Of a stretch of DNA of 44,019 nt, positions 29,620-39,300 are shown piece by piece (the first letter of the stretch is position 1; every line of letters begins with the position of its first letter). Location of the stretch: assembly GCA_017442765.1 (NCBI GenBank), contig JAFRZC010000212.1, forward strand, positions 1 through 44,019, given 5' to 3'. Both the position numbers and the translations under genes were made by a program. Under the pieces are notes generated by a model, which searched no databases, had not been told where the DNA came from, and saw only the letters and a program-made list of their open reading frames with translations. Source of the DNA: Prevotella sp. Its GTDB lineage: Bacteria; Bacteroidota; Bacteroidia; Bacteroidales; Bacteroidaceae.

Positions 29620-31020
29620 TTATGAAATTAGTTCCACAAGTTTAGCCATGTTCTCGGGAATGGGGATGTGCTGCGGACACTTCGAGAGACACTGCTCGCA
29701 GCCTATGCACTGCGAGGCCTGCGCCTGCTTGGGGATGGCTTTCTTATAGCCGCTGACATAGGCCTTGTGCAGTTTCTTGTAGTCCTTGGCGGAGTGGTCA
29801 ACGGGCGGCAGTGTGCCGTCGTTCACCGCGTTGTTGTAGTATTTGAAGTTGCCGGGGATATCGACACCATAGGGGCAGGGCATGCAATAGGCGCAGGTGG
29901 TGCAGGGGATGGTGCGATAGGTGGCGAGCGACGCGGCGATGCCTGCGAGCAGTTGGCTCTCGCTGCTGTTGAGTGGGTCAACGGGCGAGCAGGTCTTCAC
30001 GTTGTCCACCACATGTTCCATCAGGCTCATACCACTGAGGCAGGTGAGCACGTTGGGCTGTGTGCCGAGGTAGCGGAAGGCCCATGAGGCGATGCTGTCG
30101 TCGGGGCGGCGTGCCTTGAGCTGTTCCTCGTAGGCACGAGGCAGCTTGGCGAGCTGTCCGCCGCGCAGCGACTCCATGATGACCACCTGCACGCCGCGCT
30201 TCTCAGCTTCGGCATAGAGGTAGCTGGCATCGGCATTTCCACCGTTCAGCTGGTGGCCGTAGTCCCAGTCGAGGTAGTTCATCTGTATCTGGCAGAAGTC
30301 CCAGTGGTACTCGTCGTTGTGCTCCATGAGCCAGTCGTAGGCGCGCTGGTCGCCGTGATAGGAGAATCCGAGGTTGCGGATGCGGCCTTTCTTGCGTTCC
30401 TCGACAAGGAAGTCAATCATGCCGTTATCGACAAATCGCGCCTTGAACGCATCAAAACCGCCCTGTCCCACGTTGTGGAGCAGATAATAGTCGATGACCT
30501 CTACGCCGAGTTTCTCGAACGACCGCTCGTACATGGCTTTCGAGCGTTCTGCCGTCCAGTCGTCGCGTCCGAAGTTCGATAGCTTCGTGGCCACCATCCA
30601 TTTTTCTCTGGGATGCCGTCGCAGGGCGATGCCGGTGGCCTCCTCGCTTCGCCCGCCGTGATAGACGGGAGCCGTGTCGAAGTAGTTGACCCCGTTGGCC
30701 AGCGCATAATCGACCATGCGGTTCACCTCGTCCTGGTCGATGCGGCGGTCACGTGAGGGCAGGCGCATCATGCCGAAGCCAAGGATAGACACCTCGTCGC
30801 CCGAGTGGCGGTTGCGACGGTAGGTCATCTTGGATGAGGGATGAGGGATGAGGGATGAGGGAGAAGCCCCCCTCAATCCCCCCTGAGGGGGAAGAGGCAA
30901 GAGGTGAGAGGATTTGCCAAGCGCGTCAAAGGGAACGATGGTAAGGGCAGCAGTGGATGCCGCTGCGGCACCGAGCCGTTTCAGAAACTCGCGGCGGTTT
31001 AAGGATTTTTTGTTAGTCAT
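29620..31020 (-). CDS. Tat-exported aldo/keto reductase with ferredoxin-like domain
   Basis: A 466-aa protein. The N-terminus has a twin-arginine signal (LNRREFLKRLGAAAASTAALT). The AKR TIM barrel follows, with FDTAPVYHGGRSE (Asp and Tyr), ATKLS (Lys) and YLLHNVG (His), the usual tetrad. The C-terminal 100 residues hold two Cys clusters, CTTCAYCMPCPYG and CIGCEQCLSKCPQ, likely to bind Fe-S clusters. Start 31020 is chosen over the longer frame because the Tat signal begins there. Residues about 38-64 between the signal and barrel come from a GC-rich repeat (30832-30912). It sits between the FMN-binding and DUF4369 genes. Probably a periplasmic oxidoreductase; substrate unknown. Confidence 0.9.
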   Translation of the reverse strand: MTNKKSLNRREFLKRLGAAAASTAALTIVPFDALGKSSHLLPLPPQGGLRGASPSSLIPHPSSKMTYRRNRHSGDEVSILGFGMMRLPSRDRRIDQDEVNRMVDYALANGVNYFDTAPVYHGGRSEEATGIALRRHPREKWMVATKLSNFGRDDWTAERSKAMYERSFEKLGVEVIDYYLLHNVGQGGFDAFKARFVDNGMIDFLVEERKKGRIRNLGFSYHGDQRAYDWLMEHNDEYHWDFCQIQMNYLDWDYGHQLNGGNADASYLYAEAEKRGVQVVIMESLRGGQLAKLPRAYEEQLKARRPDDSIASWAFRYLGTQPNVLTCLSGMSLMEHVVDNVKTCSPVDPLNSSESQLLAGIAASLATYRTIPCTTCAYCMPCPYGVDIPGNFKYYNNAVNDGTLPPVDHSAKDYKKLHKAYVSGYKKAIPKQAQASQCIGCEQCLSKCPQHIPIPENMAKLVELIS

Positions 31021-31080
31021 AATCATTCTTGAGTAAAGCCCCCCATTCTGCACTTGACAGGGCAGAATGGGGGGCTAATT

Positions 31081-31473
31081 TTACTTGTGTTCGTTGTAGT
31101 ATTTCACGCCGAGTTCCACGTTTTTCTTCACGGCGTTCGACGAGATGGTGGCACCGGTGACGGCATCGACTTTCTTCGAGTCAATCTTCTTCACGCTCAC
31201 ACCATTCCATTTCTTGAGCATCTGCGTTTTGATTTTCTGGAAATACTGCGGGGTCTCCTTGTTGGGCAGTGCCTCCACTTTTACAATCTTGTCGGCCTTG
31301 ATGTGGATTTTCAGCGGTGTGGTGCCACGATAGCCTTTCACGCTCTTGCCCAGCTCGGTGGTGTTCACGACGGTAGTGTCGCCCTGCTTGGTCAGGATTT
31401 TATCACCGGGCATGGCACTGACGAGCACAAAAGCGGCGATGAGGACTGCGATGGTTTTCCGATTTCTTTTCAT
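31081..31473 (-). CDS. FMN-binding domain protein
   Basis: A 130-aa exported protein with a signal peptide or anchor (MKRNRKTIAVLIAAFVLVSA). The FMN_bind domain (PF04205) fills the remainder, with the flavin attachment motif DAVTGATISS, in which the Thr of GAT is the usual site of covalent FMN linkage by a flavin transferase. Such domains serve in electron transfer. It is the first gene of a probable operon with the Fe-S aldo/keto reductase (60 bases apart), suggesting that the flavin protein passes electrons to or from it. Strong promoter upstream. Confidence 0.9.
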   Translation of the reverse strand: MKRNRKTIAVLIAAFVLVSAMPGDKILTKQGDTTVVNTTELGKSVKGYRGTTPLKIHIKADKIVKVEALPNKETPQYFQKIKTQMLKKWNGVSVKKIDSKKVDAVTGATISSNAVKKNVELGVKYYNEHK

Positions 31474-31538
31474 TTTGCGTAGTTACTTTATTTTCTCTGT
31501 CGCGTGAGATGCGGCCTCCGCGTTGTATTATAACTTTG

Positions 31539-31568
31539 CAAAAATACGATTTTTCTGCAAAGCCACAA
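31539..31568 (-). promoter_or_regulatory. Promoter of the FMN-binding/reductase/DUF4369 operon
   Basis: On the minus strand TTG (31568-31566) and TATTTTTG (31546-31539) are spaced by 19 bases, 65 bases upstream of the FMN-binding ATG. A plus-strand TAACTTTG (31531-31538) overlaps this region but leads to no gene. Confidence 0.7.
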
Positions 31569-31671
31569 GGAAATATCCGTAATTTTTTTGTTCTTTTAAT
31601 GATTTTTTACGGATTGGCTTTCTCTCTCCACACCTCTGTCGCGTGAGGCACACGAAGTCTCCTATCCTTAT

Positions 31672-32574
31672 TTACACCAGATGGCGGATGAGCTCCTCAC
31701 GGTCGCCGGGCAGCATGTCGATGACGGGCAGCTCGATCATGGTGTAGCATCCGGGCTGCTGGCGCAGTGAGGCGCGTGCCACGTTGACCAGCACCTGCGC
31801 GGTCAGCGCGGGGTTGTTGATGCTCATGTTGAACTCCAGACGCTGGTTCTGCGTCTTGCCGCTCACACCCTTGCGAACAAGGTGAACGCCATGTCCCATG
31901 TCGCGAACGTCATCGACCGACTCCACCTGAAAGACGTGGGTCTCGTCGGAAGCGAAATAGGGATCGGCCTTGATGGCGCGTGTCACCTCGTCGAGCTTCG
32001 CGCCGTCCTCCAGCTCCACATAGACCATGCGACGGTGGATGCCCTCGCCCAAAGGAATGGTCATCGACAACGCGTTCTTCACACCGGCTTTCGAGCGCAC
32101 ACAGACCGAGTGACCCATTGACATGCCCGGTCCGAAGTTAGTATAGCTGAGACCTTTCGGAGCGAGGCTCTGCATGAGCGTGCGCACAATGCTGTCCGAG
32201 CCCGGATCCCATCCGGCGGCAATGACGCTGACGGTGTCCGTCTGGCGGTTCAGTTCGTTGAGCGTGCGACGATAATCGACGATGCCCGTGTGGATGTCGA
32301 ACGAGTCAACCGTATTGATGCCTAAGGGCAGAATCTGCCTGGCATATTCCTCGCACGAGCGTGTCGGCGTGGCAAGAATGGCCACATCGACATCCTTCAG
32401 CTCACGGATATCCTTCACTACCGCATACGGTGCCAGCTCCTGCGGTTTGTTCTCGTCACCATTGCGGCGCACGATGCCCGCAATCTCGAAGTCGGACGCA
32501 GCTTCCAGTGCCTCCACCGTGTAGCGTCCGATGTTGCCGTAACCCACTACGGCAGCCCTGATTTTCTTTGTCAT
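31672..32574 (-). CDS. ddh: meso-Diaminopimelate D-dehydrogenase
   Basis: A 300-aa cytoplasmic NADPH-dependent enzyme that makes meso-diaminopimelate directly from tetrahydrodipicolinate and ammonia, supplying peptidoglycan and lysine. The Rossmann motif is VVGYGNIGRYTVEAL near the start; IAAGWDPGSDSIVRT and NFGPGMSMGHSVCVRS are family signatures. Length is normal. It is a single-gene unit, divergent from ruvA. Together with asd in this window it marks the diaminopimelate branch of aspartate metabolism, with the dehydrogenase variant found in many Bacteroidales. Confidence 0.96.
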   Translation of the reverse strand: MTKKIRAAVVGYGNIGRYTVEALEAASDFEIAGIVRRNGDENKPQELAPYAVVKDIRELKDVDVAILATPTRSCEEYARQILPLGINTVDSFDIHTGIVDYRRTLNELNRQTDTVSVIAAGWDPGSDSIVRTLMQSLAPKGLSYTNFGPGMSMGHSVCVRSKAGVKNALSMTIPLGEGIHRRMVYVELEDGAKLDEVTRAIKADPYFASDETHVFQVESVDDVRDMGHGVHLVRKGVSGKTQNQRLEFNMSINNPALTAQVLVNVARASLRQQPGCYTMIELPVIDMLPGDREELIRHLV

Positions 32575-32615
32575 AGTTCCTGTCTTTTTGGTCGTTTACA
32601 ATCTTTCTCGGTTGG

Positions 32616-32623
32616 CAAAATTA
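32616..32623 (-). promoter_or_regulatory. -7 element TAATTTTG for ddh
   Basis: On the minus strand TAATTTTG reads 32623-32616, about 40 bases upstream of the ddh ATG. No clear TTG lies 19-20 bases further upstream, so the call is tentative. Confidence 0.4.
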
Positions 32624-32731
32624 CAAAAAAACACCGAAACGGCATGAAAAAATAAAGAAAAAATGGGGCGGAATGCAATAAATACGGAAAAATGCACGTT
32701 AATTGAAACGTATATATACAAAATTGTCAAG

Positions 32732-33346
32732 ATGATTGAATACATCAAAGGCGAGTTGACCGAGCTCACTCCCGCCCTGGCTGTTGTCGAAACAGCAGGC
32801 ATTGGCTATGCGCTCAACATTTCGCTCACCACCTACGCGGCCATACAAGGCCGGAAAGACGTTCGGCTCTACGTGCACGAGGCTCTCGTCACCGGTGGCC
32901 GCGACGACTCGTTCACGCTCTACGGCTTTGCCGACAAGCAAGAGCGCGAGCTCTACCGTCTGCTCATTACCGTGAGCGGCGTGGGAGCCAACACGGCGCG
33001 GATGATACTCTCGTCGGCATCGCCCAACGAACTTTGCGGGGCCATCGCCAACGCCGACGAGCGGATGCTCAAAGGCGTGAAAGGCATCGGTCTGAAGACG
33101 GCTCAGCGTATCATTGTCGATTTGAAAGACAAGATTGTCAGTCTCGGCATCGCCACCGAGATTCCCGCAAGCGGACAGCATCAGCCCGCCATCAACCAGA
33201 GCGTGCGTGACGAGGCCGTCTCGGCACTCACCATGCTCGGGTTCTCGCCCGCTCCGTCGGCAAAGGTGGTAACGGCTATTCTACAGGAACAGCCCGATAT
33301 GCCTGTAGAGCAAGTCGTGAAGCTGGCATTGAAGCAAATAAAGTAA
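32732..33346 (+). CDS. ruvA: Holliday junction DNA helicase subunit RuvA
   Basis: A 204-aa protein that binds four-way junctions and loads the RuvB motor during recombination repair. The start MIEYIKGELTEL is typical; an upstream in-frame ATG would add 23 unlikely residues. The OB-fold is followed by two helix-hairpin-helix motifs (LLITVSGVGANTARMIL and LKGVKGIGLKTAQRII). The last 50 residues are the flexible RuvB-binding domain III. sprA begins 16 bases after the stop, so both are probably cotranscribed. Confidence 0.97.
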   Translation: MIEYIKGELTELTPALAVVETAGIGYALNISLTTYAAIQGRKDVRLYVHEALVTGGRDDSFTLYGFADKQERELYRLLITVSGVGANTARMILSSASPNELCGAIANADERMLKGVKGIGLKTAQRIIVDLKDKIVSLGIATEIPASGQHQPAINQSVRDEAVSALTMLGFSPAPSAKVVTAILQEQPDMPVEQVVKLALKQIK

Positions 33347-33362
33347 AGTCGCATAACTCCGG

Positions 33363-36300
33363 ATGAAGAAAAGAAAGCATATCCTATCGCTGCTTATCGC
33401 GATGTTCGCCATCAGTGTGGCGGGCTATGCTTTCATTGTGCCTTACCGCTTCATCGGGAAATCCCATGCCGAGGAACAGCGTAGCACGGCGAAGTCAACC
33501 GCTTCCCGTTCACTTTCCTCTCAGCCCCCTCCCGACCTCCCCCCGAAGGGGAGGGGTCTCTCCCCTCTTCCCTCTCAAGTTGATCTCCCCCCCGATACCA
33601 CCATCAACGCGCAGGCCATCATCGACGAGGACGAGGATATTCCCGACTCGCTGCTCAATCCGCGCTGGCGCATACAGCGCACCTGGCCCATCACTTTCGA
33701 CGACCTGCGGCAAGGTGCCGCCGACCTGCAGCGACCCGAGAACATGCAGCAGACCGTTGTCTATAACGACACCATCGACCGCTACATCTTCGGCTCGAAA
33801 ATCGGCAACAGCTATATCAGCGCACCCGTCATGATGGATGGTACAGAGTATCTGCGATGGAGCGAGCGCAACTCGTTCCGCGATTTTTTCCGCAAGAAGA
33901 ACGACGAGATTTATCAGGCCAAGGGCAAAGAGAAGTTCGACTTCACCGACATGCACTTCGAGCTCGGACCGGCAGAAAAAATCTTCGGCCCGGGCGGTGT
34001 GCGCATCAAGACTCAGGGAACAGCAGAGTTGAAGTTCGGCGCCACGCTCAAGAATATCGACAACCCCTCGCTCCCCATCCGCAACCGTAAAACCACCACC
34101 ATCGACTTCGACGAGAAAATCAACTTGAACGTCAACGGAAAAGTCGGCGACAAGGTGAACATGAACCTCAACTACAACACCGACGCCACCTTCGAGTTCG
34201 ACGCACAGAGCATGAAACTCAAATACGACGGTAAGGAAGACGAGATCATCAAGCTCGTCGAGGGCGGAAACATATCGTTCCCCTCAAATTCGTCGCTCAT
34301 AAAAGGCGCGTCGTCGCTTTTCGGTCTGCGCACCGACATGCAGTTCGGCAAATTGAAGCTGCAACTTGTGGCCTCGCAGAAGAAGTCGAACACCAAGAGC
34401 GTAGGCTCGAAAGGCGGTGTGCAGTTCACCCCGTTCGAGATCGATGTGGCCGACTATGAGGAAAACCGCCACTTCTTCCTCTCGCAATATTTCCGCGACC
34501 GCTACGAGGCCGGCATGAAACAACTGCCGAACCTCACTACCGGTATCAAGATTAATCGTGTGGAAGTGTGGGTGACCAACAAGACGGGAACCACGCAGAA
34601 CACTCGAAACATCGTTGCCCTGACCGACCTCGGCGAGAACACGAAGGTATCTAATCCGCGCTGGACGACCACCGGCTCTCCCGTTCCCAGCAATGCCGCC
34701 AACAGCGAGTACTCCGAGATGGTGAATACCTATGGCTCCGCCCGCGACATTGATCAGGTCTCGACCACCCTCGACGGTATCGGTCTTGTCGGCGGAAGCG
34801 ACTACGAGAAGCTCGAGAGTGCCCGGTTGCTCAGTCCTTCGGAATACAAGGTGAACACTGCCCTCGGCTATATCTCGCTCAAGACCTTGCAGACCGACCA
34901 GGTGCTGGCCGTGGCCTACGAATACACCTACGGCGGCCGCACCTATCAAGTGGGTGAGTTCGCCTCAGACCAGACTGCCGTGAGCCAGTCGCTCTTCGTC
35001 AAGTCGCTCAAGAACACCAGCAACAACCCGCAGCAGGGCAACTGGGATCTGATGATGAAGAACGTCTATTATCTGGCCGAGTCGGTGCAGAGAGACAAGT
35101 TCCGTCTCGACGTGAAGTTCCAGAGCGATACCGCCGGAGTCTATCTGACCTATATTCCCGAGCCGCAGGTGAAAGACCAGCCGCTCATCCGTGTACTCGG
35201 TGCCGACCGCCTCGACAACAACATGAAGGCACACCCCAACGGCTATTTCGACTATGTCGATGGCTATACCGTTTCGGGCGGCCGCATCTTCTTCCCGCAG
35301 CCCGAGCCTTTCGGCGAGAACCTCTATCAGACACTCGTCAGCAAGGGAGTTTCCGCCGACCGCGCCGAGCGTTATGCCTTCACCGAGCTTTACGACTCTA
35401 CGAAGACCGTGGCCAAGCAGATAGCCGAGAAAGACAAATACGTGCTCATGGGACAGTTCCGGGGCTCGTCGGCCAACGTTATCTCCCTCGGTGCCTACAA
35501 CGTACCGCAGGGGTCGGTGGTTGTTACGGCCGGCGGTGTCACCCTGACCGAGGGATCCGACTATACTGTGGACTACAATGCCGGCGAGGTGACCATTCTC
35601 AACCAAAGCATCATCGACGCGGGAACAGCCGTGAACGTCTCGCTCGAGAGCAACACCGACTACTCGCAGACGCGAAAGACCATGTTCGGACTCAACTGGG
35701 AGTATAACTTTACCAAGAACTTCCAGATGAGTGGTACGTTCCAGCACTTGATGGAGCAGGCACTCACCACCAAGGTGGCCATGGGTGCCGAGCCGTTGAA
35801 CAATACGCTGTGGGGTGTGAACCTCAATTGGAAGAAAGAAAGCCAGTGGCTTACGAACGTGCTCGACAAACTACCCGGCCTGCACCTGACGCAGCCCTCG
35901 CAGATATCCTTCACTGGCGAGTTTGCCCAGCTTATTGCCGGTCAGAGCAGGGGCACGCAGGACAATGCCTCGTATATTGACGACTTTGAAAATACCGAGA
36001 GTTCCATCGAGGTGTCAACACCGGCAGCTTGGATTATCTCGAGCGTACCAACAATGTTCAGCGAATACAAGGACAAGACCGGTCTGACCAGCGGCTTCAA
36101 CCGTTCGCTCATGTCGTGGTACACCATCGATCCGCTCTTCACCCGTCGCTCGTCGTCGCTTACCCCAGGGCACATCAAGAGCGACCTTAATCAGCTTTCC
36201 AACCACTATGTGCGTGAGGTCTATGTGCGTGAGCTTTTCCCTAACCGCGACCAGGCCAGCTACAGCGGCACGACCAGCACCATTCCTGTGTTCAACATCG

Positions 36301-39300
36301 CCTACTATCCCAACGAGCGCGGCCCCTATAACTTCAATCCCGACCTCAACAGCGACGGCACGCTCAACAACCCCGAGCGCCACTGGGGCGGTATGATGCG
36401 CAAGCTCGACACCAACGACTTCGAGGCCGCCAACATTGAATACATCGAGTTCTGGATGCTCGACCCGTTCATCTACACCGCCCGTGAGGGAAAGGCAGGC
36501 GAGTATGGCGGCGACTTCTACATCAACCTCGGCGAGATGAGCGAGGACATCCTGCGCGACGGCAAGAAATTCCACGAGAGCGGTATGGCAGTCGATGGTT
36601 CTACCAACTATACCTATACGCAGTGGGGCAAGATACCGTATCAGGCCACTGTCACCTATGCCTTTGCCACCACCAGCGGATCACGGGCTAAGCAGGACGT
36701 GGGCTTCAATGGTCTGACCGACGAGGAAGAACAGCAGTTCGAGAGCTACCAGGACTTCCTTACCTCGATACAGGGCAAGGTGAGTCAGGCCGTGTTCGAC
36801 TCCATCATGAGCGACCCGGCCAACGACAACTATCACTACTTCCGTGGTCGCGACTACGACGAGATGCGGGCATCCATCCTCCGTCGCTACAAGTACATCA
36901 ACAACCCGCAAGGCAACTCACCCGACAGCGAGACCCGCAGCGAGGGCTATGACACCTCGTATAAGACCATGCCCGACGTGGAGGACATCAACCAGGACTA
37001 CACGCTCAACGAGTACGAGAAATACTTCCAGTATCACGTATCGATACGCCCCGAGGATCTGGTTGTTGGCCAGAACTACATCGTTGATAAGCGTGTCACC
37101 TCACCCACGTTGCGCAACGGTGAGCGCGAGGAGGTCACGTGGTATCAGTTCCGCATTCCGCTCCGCGACTTCGATGAGCGCGTAGGTGCTATCACCGACT
37201 TTACCAGCATCCGCTTCATGCGTATGTTCCTGACGGGGTTCAAGAATCCCATCGTGCTCCGCTTCGGCACCTTCGAGCTGGTGCGTGGCGAGTGGCGCGT
37301 TTACGAGCAGAACCTCGACAACTCGGCCACGCAGTCGGGAAAGATGACCGTCAGTGCCGTCAATATCGAAGAGAACAACGACAAGACCCCCGTCAACTAC
37401 ACGCTTCCTCCTGGCATCCGCCGCGCATTGGATCCCTCACAGCCCCAGCTTGTGGAGAACAACGAGCAGGCACTCAACTTCACCGTGACCGACCTCGGCA
37501 CGGGCGAGTCGAAGGCGGTGTATAAAAACACTTCGCTCGACCTGCGCCAGTATAAGCGCCTGCAGATGTTCGTCCATGCCAACGCCATGGAGCAGAACGT
37601 CACCGACCTGCGCGACGACCAGTTGGCCGTCTTCATCCGCTTCGGCAGCGACTACAAGAGCAACTTCTACGAGTACGAGATACCGCTGAAGCTCACCGAG
37701 CCCGGCCGCTACGACACCTATTCGCTGGCAGGCTGCCGTGCCGTGTGGCCCGAGGAGAACATGCTCGACATTGCCCTCGGCGAGTTCACCGCGCTGAAGA
37801 AAGCCCGCAACAAGGCCAAGACCGAGGGCACTGCGTCCTACAACCGTCTTTATTCCGCTTACAGCGAGGAGCGGCCCGGCAACCGTATCAGCATCATGGG
37901 CAACCCGTCGCTCGGCGAGGTGAAGACCATGATTGTGGGTGTGCGCAACAAGTCGGGCGAGCCGAAAAGCGGCGAGGTATGGGTCAACGAGCTGCGACTG
38001 AAGGAATACAACAACTCCGGAGGCTGGGCCGCTCAGGGTAACTTCAATGTGCAGCTGTCCGACTTCGGTACTGTTAACGTGCAAGGCCGCTATATGACCG
38101 AGGGCTTCGGCGGACTCGAGGAGGGTGTCTCGCAACGCTCCACCGACAACTACAAGACCTATAGCGTGACGACCAGCCTCGAATTGGGCAAGTTCTTCCC
38201 CGACAAGGCCAAGGTCACCGCACCCCTCTACTACTCCATCACGAAAGAGGAGACCAGTCCGAAGTATAATCCGCTTGACACCGACATGGAGCTGAAGGAT
38301 GCCCTTGATGCCGTGGATGCCCACGAGCGCGACTCTATCGAGTCCATCGCCGTGACGAAGACCACCAACCGCAACTTCTCGCTCTCCAACGTGCGCGTCG
38401 GCATACAGGCCAACAAGCGGCATCCCATGCCCTTCGACCCTGCCAACTTCTCCTTCTCCTATAGCCACTCCCACCGCTTCACCAGCGGCGAGACCACCGT
38501 CTATGAGAAGGAAGACAACTGGCGTGGCTCCATGAACTACTCATGGACACCTGTCTATAAGCCGTTCGAGCCGTTCAAAAAAATGATCAAGTCGAAGTCG
38601 AAGTGGTTTGAAATACTCAAACGCTTCGGACTCAACTGGCTGCCGCAGAACGTGGCGTTCAACTCCGACATCACCCGCAGCTACTATGAGTTGCAGGAGC
38701 GCGACATGGAAGACCTCGGCGGCTCGACCCTCCCGCTGACCTTCAGCGAGCAGTTCCTGTGGAACCGCGATTTCTCACTTCGCTGGGATCTCACGAAGAA
38801 CCTCCACTTGAACTTCCAGAGTGCCACGCACGCCGAGATAGAAGAGCCCTACACCCCAGTCAACAAAGACCTCTATGCCGACCGCTACTCCGCATGGAAA
38901 GACTCGGTGAAGACGAGCATCATGCACTTCGGTGTGCCCCTCGACTACAACCAGACCTTCACCGCCAGCTACCAGTTGCCGCTCAATCTCATCCCCATCT
39001 TCGACTGGGTGAACGCCGACGCCAGCTACAACTCCACCTACAACTGGATTCGCGGCACCGACCTCGAGGACGGCACGTCGCTCGGCAACACCATCAACAA
39101 CAACCGCACCCTCAACATCAACGGCAACTTCAACCTTGAGCGGTTCTATAACCACGTGCCCTTCCTCAAGAAGACCAACGAGCGGTTTGCCAAGGAGCCG
39201 AAGGCCAACAGCCAGACCAACCGCAATGCGCAGAACCTGAAGAAGAGCGCGAAGGACAAGAAGACCGACGGTAAGGACGGTAAGGACGGCAAGGACGCGA

